From positions 1 through 64,000 of the forward strand of contig JAPPGH010000050.1 of assembly GCA_026914155.1 (NCBI GenBank): a DNA stretch of 64,000 nucleotides, read 5' to 3'. Position numbers and translations under genes: made by a program. This stretch comes from Candidatus Palauibacter rhopaloidicola (GTDB lineage: Bacteria; Gemmatimonadota; Gemmatimonadetes; Palauibacterales; Palauibacteraceae). The notes beneath the pieces were generated by a model that was given only the letters and a program-made list of their open reading frames with translations, did not search any database and was not told the DNA's origin. Positions 40,263 through 48,649 of the stretch are shown here, one piece after another (position 1 is the first letter of the stretch; every line of letters begins with the position of its first letter).

Positions 40263-42330
40263 CGGGCGACGGGTGGCCGCGGCGGCGGCGGTCGCCGTGG
40301 CGGCGCTCTGCTTCGCGTCCGGGACCGGCGCCCAGGAAATCCCCCCATCGTCGGCCGCGGTTCCGCCGGCCGGGGCCTCCGATGGCTGGAATTCCGAGGT
40401 GGCGGTGCTGCTCATCGAGCGCGCGATCGAGGCGCGGCGGCACGCCTGGGCCGACAGTTCCCTCGCACGGTTTCGGGCCGACGTCCAGGGGCACGTGTAC
40501 TACCTCGGCGACATCCTCGGGGAACGGCACGTCATCCGCGCGGACCAGCTCGCGGTGGATGTGCGCTGGCAGCGGCCGGACCGCTCGATGCAGACGATCG
40601 TCGGGCGCCGGCATGAACTCCGGCTGCCCACGACCATCGATTACCACCTCGACCACCTCTTTCTCGTCCTCGACAACTTCCCGGACCGGATCCGGATCGG
40701 AGAGGGCGACGAGATCCGGGACGTACTTCACCCCGCGGGGGCAGGCGCGCGCGAGTTGTATGAATACCGACTCGCCGACTCGCTCGAGATCCGGCTCCGC
40801 GACCGAACCGCGCGGGTCTTCGAACTGGAGGTCCGTCCGCGCGACGGAGCGGACGCGGCCGCCGTGGGATCGCTCTTCGTCGAGCGGGAGACGGGGGCCA
40901 TCGCGCGGATGCGGATCACATTCACGCCCGCCGCCTATCAGGATCCGCAGATCGTGCGGCTCGTCGTCGACCTGCGCTCGGCCCTGCAGGAGGGCCGCTA
41001 CTGGCTGCCCGACGAGCAGGCGGTCGAGATCGTGCGCTCGCTTCCCTGGCTCGACTTCCCGCTCGAGACGCTCGTCCGGACCCGCCTCCGCGTCCTCGAC
41101 TACGACTTCGACGAGGGAGCGCTCTTCGGGCTCGGACCGGGCGTGCTCATCTACAGCCTTCGAGATGAGGAGCTGGCCCGCTTCGATGCATGGGAAGACC
41201 CGCTCTACGGGGGATCTCTCGAGGAAGGAAGCACCGACGGCGATCTGGGCGAGGCGGTCGCGGACGCGCGCGACCTCCTGCTGCGGCGGACTCTGCTCGG
41301 AGGCCGAAGTTGGCAGCTCGCGTTTCCGAACGCATCGGGGGCCATCCGGGCGCGGCGGTCCGAGGGGCTGTTCGTCGGGGCGGGGGCCGCCTACCGGCCG
41401 AACGATCTAGTGCGCGTGTCGTTCGCGGGCGGCCATGCGATCGGGGAGGCGCGGCCCCAGGTGAGCCTCGGACTGCGCCGGCGGCTGGGGGCGGTCGAGG
41501 CGGAGCTCGACGGCTGGTTGCGGGCTCACCGCGACGCCGGGCCGCCCGCTGGCGTGGGGGTGCTGCGGACGCTCGCCCTACTCGCCGGCGGAGAGGACTA
41601 CGAGGACCCCTACCTCACGACCGGCGGACGGATCGGGATCGTCCGCCACGAGGGTCCCGTCCGCTGGCGCGTTGGCGCCTCGTTCGAACGCCACCGGAGC
41701 GCCGCGCTGGTCGTCGGGACGAAACCATTCGGAGATGCGCCGCTCCGTCCCGTGCGCCCGGTCGACGAGGGGGAACTGGCCCGGCTCGATGCGGGGCTGA
41801 CGGTGGAACTCCGGAGCGCGCCGGGGGCGCGGTGGAGGCTGGAACTCGCGGGAGAAGCGGCGGCGCGCGGCATCGGGGACTTCGGCTACACGCGCGCCAC
41901 CGCCGCGCTGCGCGCCCGCGGGAGTCCCGGCGGCGCGTGGAACTGGGCGAGCGGGATCGAGTTCGGGGCCGCGGGCGGGACGCTGCCGGCCCAGCGGCTC
42001 TTCCTGCTCGGGGGGCGCGGTTCGCTGCCCGGCTACGGGTTTCGCGGCTGGGGCGGGGACCGCATGGCGCTGTGGCGGGCCGAGGTGTCGCGCGCGATCG
42101 CCTCCCCCTGGGTGCGGTTGCGCGCCCTCGGAGCCGTCGGCGGGACGGGGCTCGGCCGCGCCGGAGAAGGCGCCGCCCGCCGCTTCGGCGTGGGCGGAAG
42201 CGAGGGTCTGCGTGCCTCGGCCGGCCTCGGCCTGGGACTTTTCTACGACATCCTTCGCCTCGACGTCATGCGCGGAGGAAACTGGGTCGTTCTCCTTTCC
42301 GTTGACCCCCGATTCCTCAGGATCCTGTAA
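40234..42330 (+). CDS. Outer-membrane protein with Omp85-like C-terminal barrel
   Basis: Signal peptide (hydrophobic AAAAAVAVAALCFASGTGA, then Gln-Glu), followed by about 300 residues of periplasmic character with alternating strands. These resemble the domain preceding the barrel in DUF5686-type proteins. The C-terminal ~330 residues are amphipathic strands ending with features of the surface-antigen barrel of Omp85 proteins: RLFLLGGRGSLPGYGFRGWGG and the final strands GLGLGLFYDILRLDVMRGG and VVLLSVDPRFLRIL. The total of 698 residues lacks clear POTRA repeats, so it is not BamA. It may move or anchor a substrate at the outer membrane. Its start overlaps the DUF370-like gene. Confidence 0.75.
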   Translation: MTGRRTSSADGRRVAAAAAVAVAALCFASGTGAQEIPPSSAAVPPAGASDGWNSEVAVLLIERAIEARRHAWADSSLARFRADVQGHVYYLGDILGERHVIRADQLAVDVRWQRPDRSMQTIVGRRHELRLPTTIDYHLDHLFLVLDNFPDRIRIGEGDEIRDVLHPAGAGARELYEYRLADSLEIRLRDRTARVFELEVRPRDGADAAAVGSLFVERETGAIARMRITFTPAAYQDPQIVRLVVDLRSALQEGRYWLPDEQAVEIVRSLPWLDFPLETLVRTRLRVLDYDFDEGALFGLGPGVLIYSLRDEELARFDAWEDPLYGGSLEEGSTDGDLGEAVADARDLLLRRTLLGGRSWQLAFPNASGAIRARRSEGLFVGAGAAYRPNDLVRVSFAGGHAIGEARPQVSLGLRRRLGAVEAELDGWLRAHRDAGPPAGVGVLRTLALLAGGEDYEDPYLTTGGRIGIVRHEGPVRWRVGASFERHRSAALVVGTKPFGDAPLRPVRPVDEGELARLDAGLTVELRSAPGARWRLELAGEAAARGIGDFGYTRATAALRARGSPGGAWNWASGIEFGAAGGTLPAQRLFLLGGRGSLPGYGFRGWGGDRMALWRAEVSRAIASPWVRLRALGAVGGTGLGRAGEGAARRFGVGGSEGLRASAGLGLGLFYDILRLDVMRGGNWVVLLSVDPRFLRIL

Positions 42331-42471
42331 CCACCCGCCGGGAGCGCGGCCGGCAGTCTTGTTTCCCGGGGCGGGCGATGTAAGGATTCACCGTGGATCG
42401 TTGCGTCTCCCGCGGGAACGCGGTGGGCGCGGCGCAAACGTGCAAAGAGGTCTCCCGCTTGAGGTTCGCCC

Positions 42472-43104
42472 ATGAGTGACGCCGAGATCACGACCGAGAG
42501 CCCAACCGGTCATTCCCGCAGGACGTTCATCAAGGGGGTCATCGCGACCGGAGCGGTGGTCTCCTCCTCCAGCCACCTCTTCCGGGCCCGGAGCCTGTCG
42601 GCGAGCGCGGCGGTGCGGGCGTCGATGCCCCGCATGATCTCGCTGAACGTGAACGGGGTGTCGCGTTCGGTCGATGTCATGCCGCAGGAGACGCTGGCCA
42701 TGACGCTTCGCTACAAGCTGGGGCTCACGGGCACGAAGCTCGGCTGCGACCGCGCGGAGTGCGGCGCCTGTACGGTGCTCATCGACGGGGTCTCGCACTA
42801 CGCGTGCTCGCTGCTGACGAACGCGGTGCGCGACCGGTCGGTGACGTCGATCGAGGGGCTTGAGAGCGCGGACGGCACGCTGCACCCGGTGCAGCAGGCA
42901 GTGATCGACGAGGGCGGATTCCAGTGCGCCTTCTGCGCGCCCGGCTTCATCATGAGCATGGTCGCGCTGACGAACGAGAACCCGGAGCCCACCCGCGAGG
43001 AGGCGGCCGAGGCCCTCTCCGGCAACCTCTGCCGCTGCGGGGACTACAACAAAATCCTGAACTCCGCCATGCGTGCCGCCGAGTACGCGCGGCGCATGGT
43101 GTGA
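42472..43104 (+). CDS. Tat-exported 2Fe-2S subunit of a molybdenum hydroxylase
   Basis: First gene of a five-gene cassette. The N-terminus carries a Tat signal, HSRRTFIKGVIATGAVV, so the holoenzyme should be exported folded with its cofactors. The ferredoxin domain has TKLGCDRAECGACTVL plus a fourth Cys in YACSLL. The second cluster domain has FQCAFCAPGFIM and LSGNLCRCGDYNKI. All eight cysteines are present. The order 2Fe-2S, molybdopterin, FAD matches periplasmic aldehyde oxidoreductases of the PaoABC type. GAGG lies 8 bases before ATG 42472. Confidence 0.9.
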   Translation: MSDAEITTESPTGHSRRTFIKGVIATGAVVSSSSHLFRARSLSASAAVRASMPRMISLNVNGVSRSVDVMPQETLAMTLRYKLGLTGTKLGCDRAECGACTVLIDGVSHYACSLLTNAVRDRSVTSIEGLESADGTLHPVQQAVIDEGGFQCAFCAPGFIMSMVALTNENPEPTREEAAEALSGNLCRCGDYNKILNSAMRAAEYARRMV

Positions 43105-43117
43105 GGGGAGGACGATC

Positions 43118-45514
43118 ATGGCGCTAATCGGACAGGACATTTCGCCGCCGGATCTGCGCGCGAAAGTCACGGGACGGGCGAAGTACGCGGAGGACTTCAG
43201 GGCGGAAGGCATGGTCTTCGCCAAGCTCCTCCTGAGCCCCATGCCGCACGCCCGCGTGCGCAGCGTGGACACGAGCCGCGCGCTCGCCATGCCCGGCGTG
43301 CTCGGGATCCTGCGGGCGAGCGAGGTCAACCAGCCCGAAGCGCCCGGCGAGGCGGCGCTCACGGATGAGCCGAAGTACGTGGGCGAGCCCATCCTCGCGC
43401 TGGCGGCGGTGGACGAGACAACGGCGGCGGACGCGATCGAGGCGATCGACATCGACTTCGAGCCGCTCCCGTTCGCGATCGACCCGCTCGACAGCCTGCG
43501 CCCCGGCGGCCCGGACGCGCGGCTCGAGGGCAACGTCATGCGCTTCGGCGAGGACGGGCGCGAACTCGTGTCCCTGAAGTGGCCGCAGGCGGAGTTCGAT
43601 GCGGCCGAGGCCGAGGGCCGGCTGCCGATGGGAGAGCCGACGGACGAATGGGACCACGGCGACCTCGACGCGGCGTTCGCCGATGCGGACTACGTCCTCG
43701 AGGACACGATCGTGCACCAGTCGCTCACCCACCACCCGATGGAGCCGCGAAGCTCCATGGCGTACTGGGAGGACGGGCGCTGCTACCTGTACGGGTCCAC
43801 GCAGAGCACGCAGCGCGCGCACCAGGCGATGGCGTCCCAACTCGATCTGGAGCCCGAGGAGCTCGTCTTCGTGGGCCAGTACTGCGGGGGCGGCTTCGGC
43901 TCGAAGATCGCCGGTGTCCCCATCTACCAGGTCACCGCGCTTCTGGCCAGGAAGATCCAGCGTCCGGTGATGATGCGGATCAACCGCTACGAGGAAAACT
44001 ACATCGGTCGCGCACGCCCCGGTTTCCAGGCGTGGACGAAGATGGGCTTCCGCAGCGATGGGAAGATCACCGGGATCGACCTCTACATCATCCAGGACCA
44101 CGGGCCGTACGGACGGTCGGGCGACTACAACACCGCGGGCGCCGTGACGGACCTCATGTACCAGCCCGACGCGATGCGCTTCCGCGGCCTCACGCTCTAC
44201 ACGAACACGCCGCCGCGCTCGGCGCAGCGGGCGCCGGGCGGCGCGCAGATCGTTGCCATGCTCGAGCCGCTTGTGGACAAGGCGGCGCGCGAACTGGGCA
44301 TCGACCGGGTGGAGATTCGGAAGATCAACGCGCCCACGCACGACTCGGAGTTCGGGCCGCAGCGTGCGACGACGACGAGCGCCTTCGTGCGCGAGGCGAT
44401 CGAGGCGGGCGCGGAACAGTTCGACTGGGCCGGCAAGCAGGCGCTCAGCGGACAGCGGAACGGGACGAAGGTGACGGGCGTCGGCGTCGGCCTGAGCCCG
44501 TACGTCGGCGGCTCGTCGGGGTTCGACGGGCTCCTCCTCATCCGCCCGGACGGGAAGCTCTACATCCACCAGGGGATCGGGAACCTGGGGACGCACTCGA
44601 TGGCGGACACGGCCCGGGCCGCGGCGGATGAACTCGGGCTCGAGTGGGACGATTGCGCGGTCATCTGGGGTGACAGCTCGCAGCACCATCCGTACAGCTC
44701 GGTGCAGGCGGGGAGCCAGACGATCCATGCGCACACGCGGGCCAACTACGCCGCCGCGCTCGACATGAAGCGGAAGCTGCAGGAAGTCGCGGCCGCCGCG
44801 CTGGGCGGCTCGGCGAGCGGGTATCGGGTCGATGGCGCGCGCGTGACCGGACCGGGAGGCTCCATGAGCTTCGCGCAGGCCGCCGAGCGCGCCATCGCGA
44901 TGGGCGGCGAATACTCCGGCCAGGAACTGCCGGAGGACATCAACGACTACACGCGGGCCTCAGCCGCGCAGCTGGCGGGCCAGGGGCTGATGGGCGTCGC
45001 CCGTGACAACTTCTCGCACGAGGGCTCGACGTGGTCGTGGGTCGTGGGCTTCGCGGTCGTTGAACTGGATACTGAGACCGGCGACGTGGTACTCGTCGAC
45101 TACACGGGCTCCGCCGACTGCGGGGTGGTCGTGCACCCGCGCAGCCTCGCGGCGCAGATCCACGGCGGCAGCGTGCAGGGCTTCGGCCAGGCGCGCAGCC
45201 AGAAGTGGGTGTTCGATCCGAAGTGGGGCGTGCCCTTCGCCCACCGGCTCTATACCGCGAGACCTCCCGGCATCCTCGACGTGCCGCTCAGCATGGACTG
45301 GGCGGCGGCGGGCGAGCCGGACCCGCAGACGCCGATCGGCGCCAAGGGAATCGGAGAGCCTCCGGTCGGTGCCGGATCCGCGGCGGTCACCTCCGCGATC
45401 GCGGACGCGCTCGACGGGCGTTGCCTGTGCCGGGTCCCGCTGACGACGGACGTGATCCTGGCCGAACTCGAGGGCCGGGCGCAGCCGCACGCACTCACCG
45501 AGATCCACAGCTAG
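43118..45514 (+). CDS. Xanthine dehydrogenase family molybdopterin-binding subunit (periplasmic cassette)
   Basis: Catalytic subunit, 798 residues from ATG 43118 (GAGGGGAGG upstream). The a/b hammerhead domain (RAKYAEDFRAEGMVFAKLL) is followed by cofactor-binding stretches such as QYCGGGFGSKIAG and APGGAQIVAM. The active-site Glu lies in IGAKGIGEPPVGAGSA near the C-terminus. It has no signal of its own, so it should be carried across the membrane by the Tat signal of the small subunit. It differs clearly from the unlinked large subunit at 7518-9932. The substrate is unknown; aldehydes and N-heterocycles are common for relatives. Confidence 0.9.
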   Translation: MALIGQDISPPDLRAKVTGRAKYAEDFRAEGMVFAKLLLSPMPHARVRSVDTSRALAMPGVLGILRASEVNQPEAPGEAALTDEPKYVGEPILALAAVDETTAADAIEAIDIDFEPLPFAIDPLDSLRPGGPDARLEGNVMRFGEDGRELVSLKWPQAEFDAAEAEGRLPMGEPTDEWDHGDLDAAFADADYVLEDTIVHQSLTHHPMEPRSSMAYWEDGRCYLYGSTQSTQRAHQAMASQLDLEPEELVFVGQYCGGGFGSKIAGVPIYQVTALLARKIQRPVMMRINRYEENYIGRARPGFQAWTKMGFRSDGKITGIDLYIIQDHGPYGRSGDYNTAGAVTDLMYQPDAMRFRGLTLYTNTPPRSAQRAPGGAQIVAMLEPLVDKAARELGIDRVEIRKINAPTHDSEFGPQRATTTSAFVREAIEAGAEQFDWAGKQALSGQRNGTKVTGVGVGLSPYVGGSSGFDGLLLIRPDGKLYIHQGIGNLGTHSMADTARAAADELGLEWDDCAVIWGDSSQHHPYSSVQAGSQTIHAHTRANYAAALDMKRKLQEVAAAALGGSASGYRVDGARVTGPGGSMSFAQAAERAIAMGGEYSGQELPEDINDYTRASAAQLAGQGLMGVARDNFSHEGSTWSWVVGFAVVELDTETGDVVLVDYTGSADCGVVVHPRSLAAQIHGGSVQGFGQARSQKWVFDPKWGVPFAHRLYTARPPGILDVPLSMDWAAAGEPDPQTPIGAKGIGEPPVGAGSAAVTSAIADALDGRCLCRVPLTTDVILAELEGRAQPHALTEIHS

Positions 45515-45527
45515 GGGAGATAGGACG

Positions 45528-46526
45528 ATGGCCGTGATTCGCGACATGATGCCCGCGTTCGAGCTCTTCCAGCCGACGAGCGTGGACGAGGCGCTGGACG
45601 TGCTCGAGCGCCATGACAACACCTGGGTCCTGGCCGGCGGCCTCGACTCGATGGACTGGTTCAAGGACCGCATCAAGCGGCCCGACGTCGTCGTCGAGCT
45701 GGGCTCCGTGAGCGAGCTGACCGGGATCCGCGCAAGCGGGGACGGGCTCGAGATCGGCGCCATGACCTCGCTGCGCGACGTGGTGGCGAGCGAGGACGTG
45801 CGGTCCCGCTTCGGACTCCTCGCCGACGCCGCCGCCCAGGTCGCGACGCCGCAGATCCGGAACCAGGGGACGCTGGGCGGCAACCTCATCCAGGACACGC
45901 GCTGCTGGTACTACCGGGGCGGGTGGCCGTGCTATCGCGCGGGCGGGAACATCTGCTACGCGGGGACGCCCCGCTCCATGAACCGCGAGCACGCCGTGAC
46001 CGGACAGAGCCGCTGCGTGGCGGTGAACGGGGCGGACACGGCCGGAGCGCTGGTCGCGCTCGGCGCGCAGATGCTGGTGCGGAGCGCGGGCGGCGAGCGC
46101 GTCTACGAGGCCGAGGATTTCTTCGTCGGCCCGGAGATCGACATCGAGCGCATGACCGTGCTGGAACCCGGAGATCTCCTGACGCACGTGCGTATCCCCG
46201 GCGACTGGGCGGGCGCGCGCTTCTACTGGGAGAAGGTCCGCGACCGGAAGTCGTGGGACTGGGCGCTGGCCAGCGTGGCCGCGGCGGTCGTCGAGTCGAA
46301 CGGCACGATCGAGCGCGCCCGGATCGCGCTCAACGGTGTGGCCCCGACGCCGGTGCGGCTGACGGACGTCGAGGATCTGATCCAGGGGATGCCGGCGAAC
46401 GACGACACCGGCATGGCGGCCGGCGAACTCGCCACGCACGGCTTCAAGCCGTTGCGCCACAACGACTACAAGGTACCGCTCGCGCGGAATCTCGTCCGGC
46501 GCGCGGTGCGGGGAGACGCGGCCTAG
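45528..46526 (+). CDS. FAD-binding subunit with 4Fe-4S insert
   Basis: Electron-transfer flavin subunit, 332 residues. The first part has TWVLAGGLDSMDWFKDRI and VATPQIRNQGTLGGNLIQD, the FAD-binding loops of the family. An insert with Cys residues (DTRCWYYRGGWPCYRAGG, then ICYAG) matches the segment that binds an extra 4Fe-4S cluster in the 4-hydroxybenzoyl-CoA reductase and PaoB subunits. The cytochrome b gene directly after it suggests electrons leave to the membrane rather than to NAD or oxygen. Spacing to the large subunit is 13 bases. Confidence 0.88.
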   Translation: MAVIRDMMPAFELFQPTSVDEALDVLERHDNTWVLAGGLDSMDWFKDRIKRPDVVVELGSVSELTGIRASGDGLEIGAMTSLRDVVASEDVRSRFGLLADAAAQVATPQIRNQGTLGGNLIQDTRCWYYRGGWPCYRAGGNICYAGTPRSMNREHAVTGQSRCVAVNGADTAGALVALGAQMLVRSAGGERVYEAEDFFVGPEIDIERMTVLEPGDLLTHVRIPGDWAGARFYWEKVRDRKSWDWALASVAAAVVESNGTIERARIALNGVAPTPVRLTDVEDLIQGMPANDDTGMAAGELATHGFKPLRHNDYKVPLARNLVRRAVRGDAA

Positions 46527-46550
46527 CGTCCCGGAAAGGAGACCGCCTGG

Positions 46551-47426
46551 ATGGAGATTCTCCGTACTGCGCCGAATCCGTGGGGCCAGGAGGTGCTCGT
46601 CGGTGTCGCCTGGGATCTGCTCTGGGCCGCCGCCATCGCCGGCTTCCTGTTCGTGGTCGGGCACCATCTGTACGTCTGGATCATGGCGCCCAAGGCTGCG
46701 AAGACCGCGCCTGAGCCCGGTCCCGACGTGCCCGAGCGGGTGGAGCGCCACTCACAGGCGTCCCGGACGTTCCACTGGCTCATGGCGGCGACGATGTTCA
46801 CGCTGCTGGTCACGGCGTTCTTCCCCGTGATCGGCGTCCAGTTCGCCTGGGTCACCATCCACTGGATCGCGGGGATCGTCCTCACCCTCCTCATCATCTG
46901 GCACATCATCCACGCGACGACGAAACAGGACTTCTGGTCCGTGTGGACCGGGGCGAAGGAGATCGGGCAGGCCTTCCATGCGGTCGGGAAGTTCGTGCGC
47001 CGCCAGCCGGCCAAGGAGGAGCGGTCCGGCAAGTACCCCCTCGACCAGCGAGCCTACCACAACGCGGTCACGCTCGTCTCGCTCGGGGTCATCGTCACGG
47101 GGATCCTCATGATGTTCGGGGTCGACACCTGGTTCTGGGCGAGCAACCCGTACTTCCTCTCCGACTCCACGTGGGGACTCGTGTTCGTCCTGCACGGGCT
47201 ATGCGGCGTCGGGCTCGTCACGATGGTCATCGCCCACGTCTACTTCGCCATCCGCCCGGAGAAGCGCTGGATGACCCGCTCCATGATCAAGGGCTGGATC
47301 ACGCGCGAGGAATACCTCGAGCACTACGACCCGGACCTCTGGAAGCTGGGGACGGAGCCGGCCGGGGCTGAACTGGCCGGGGGGAGCGCGTCGTCCGCGG
47401 ACGCCGACGGGGTCGTGCCCGCTTGA
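46551..47426 (+). CDS. Membrane cytochrome b subunit (formate-dehydrogenase gamma-like)
   Basis: Integral membrane protein of 291 residues with four main helices, likely binding two b hemes. Conserved His occur in RTFHWLMAATMF, VTIHWIAGIV, WHIIHATT, VLHGLCGVG and IAHVYFAIRPEKRW, in a pattern like the gamma subunit of formate dehydrogenases and Ni-Fe hydrogenases. It should pass electrons from the periplasmic molybdenum enzyme to quinone. An extra N-terminal helix (VAWDLLWAAAIAGFLFVVG) precedes the core. The gene follows the FAD subunit by 24 bases and overlaps the next by 4 bases (TTGA). Confidence 0.85.
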   Translation: MEILRTAPNPWGQEVLVGVAWDLLWAAAIAGFLFVVGHHLYVWIMAPKAAKTAPEPGPDVPERVERHSQASRTFHWLMAATMFTLLVTAFFPVIGVQFAWVTIHWIAGIVLTLLIIWHIIHATTKQDFWSVWTGAKEIGQAFHAVGKFVRRQPAKEERSGKYPLDQRAYHNAVTLVSLGVIVTGILMMFGVDTWFWASNPYFLSDSTWGLVFVLHGLCGVGLVTMVIAHVYFAIRPEKRWMTRSMIKGWITREEYLEHYDPDLWKLGTEPAGAELAGGSASSADADGVVPA

Positions 47427-47809
47427 GCCGCGAGGAGCTGAAGGCTCACATCGAGGTCCTCGAAAAGGCGTACGAGTTCTTCCTCTCCTACGCCGCGCTC
47501 GGCGCCGAGCGTGAGGAAGCCTCGAAGGTCGGCGGCCAGTTGCGGGAGTACCTGAGCCGGGCGGATGCCGCGCTCCGGGGGTTGGCGAACGATCTCCGCG
47601 GCCTGGTCGCGGCGGAGGGGCTGGAACCGGCGGGCGCCTACGGCGAGATGATCGACGTCACGTCCGCCGACGCCGCGCGGGCCGGCGCGGCCGTCCGGAT
47701 CGTCCTCGCCCAGGAGACGATCAGCTCGCAGTTGATCGACAACCTCAACGCCTCGTCCCACCTGCGGGCGCTCCTCACCGACCTCTTCCTCCTCGACGAC
47801 GTCGTCTGA
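47423..47809 (+). CDS. Small helical protein of unknown function, last gene of the molybdenum cassette
   Basis: I do not recognise it. It has 128 residues from TTG 47423, which overlaps the cytochrome stop, so expression is coupled. The sequence is predicted all-helical and acidic, with no signal, membrane segment or Cys. Typical runs are ELKAHIEVLEKAYEFFLSYA and GQLREYLSRADAALRGLAND. Position suggests an assembly or maturation factor for the oxidoreductase. It does not resemble the XdhC/PaoD cofactor-insertion chaperone family, which is much longer. Confidence 0.65.
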   Translation: MSREELKAHIEVLEKAYEFFLSYAALGAEREEASKVGGQLREYLSRADAALRGLANDLRGLVAAEGLEPAGAYGEMIDVTSADAARAGAAVRIVLAQETISSQLIDNLNASSHLRALLTDLFLLDDVV

Positions 47810-47854
47810 CCCGCGCGGAGAGCCCACGGCCGCGCACCATGCCGCCCCCGGCCG

Positions 47855-48586
47855 CTACCCGTCCGTGCGCGCGAAGGTGAAGGTGCCGATGGGCTGGTCG
47901 GAGAAGGGGCTCTCGCCCCGCAGACTGTGGATCGGTTCCTTCGGCTGGGTGTCGTCGTTGGCCGAGGTGTAGTTGGGGCCGCTGTCCGTCCCGGCATCGT
48001 AGGGGTAGAGGACGACCTCGAGTTCCTCGATCCAGTTTCCCTCGTCGTCCCGTAGCGAGAGTCCCGACACGCCCACGAACCAGTCCGGGCTCGGGGCGAT
48101 CATCGTGACGAGGGTGACGAGCGGGAACTCCTCCCGCAAAGTGATCGCCTGAATCGTCGTGCTCCCGGGGCTGCGGATCCCGGACCCGTTGACGACCGCC
48201 AGCGCGTTTCCCGGGATCTGGGCCTGGATCTCCGCGGTCAGCGTGGACGTGCCGCCCGTCTCGGCCATGCTTTCGACCCCCGGCGTGGCTATGCCGTCCC
48301 GGGCCCAGAAGGTCACGCCGGCCTTGTGCACGGCGCCGATTAGCGGCGAGAAATGGGCCCCGCCCGGAAAGTTCGTCGGGTGCGTCGACGCGCTCCACGT
48401 CGCCTCGAAGACCACGCGGTACGTCGCCGTGGTCGCCGCGACCGGGGGCGGCGGCTCGGGCTCCGGGTCGGGCATCGCCACAGGCTCGGTACCTGAATCA
48501 CCGCATGCGGCCAGCACGACGAGCGCAACCGTGAGCGTCAGCCGACCGAGGCGGGTCTGGAGAAGGCGGTTGAATGTCGGGTTCAT
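47855..48586 (-). CDS. Spondin-domain lipoprotein
   Basis: Secreted protein of 243 residues with lipobox VVLAAC (around residue 28) and a Pro/Glu-rich linker. The remainder matches the spondin N-terminal domain pattern: YRVVFEATWSASTHPTNFP, AHFSPLIGAVHKAG, FWARDGIATPGVESMAETG and the acidic strand SLRDDEGNWIEEL, ending FTFART. In bacteria such domains occur in calcium-binding surface proteins of unknown function. The start at ATG 48586 is preceded by AGAG; an in-frame start at 48601 is possible. It is followed by no clear partner. Confidence 0.8.
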   Translation of the reverse strand: MNPTFNRLLQTRLGRLTLTVALVVLAACGDSGTEPVAMPDPEPEPPPPVAATTATYRVVFEATWSASTHPTNFPGGAHFSPLIGAVHKAGVTFWARDGIATPGVESMAETGGTSTLTAEIQAQIPGNALAVVNGSGIRSPGSTTIQAITLREEFPLVTLVTMIAPSPDWFVGVSGLSLRDDEGNWIEELEVVLYPYDAGTDSGPNYTSANDDTQPKEPIHSLRGESPFSDQPIGTFTFARTDG

Positions 48587-48649
48587 GATGACTCTAACCA
48601 CCCGACTCCGCCGAAGGTTCCGGGCTCCCGGCGAAGAGTCGGCGGCAAC

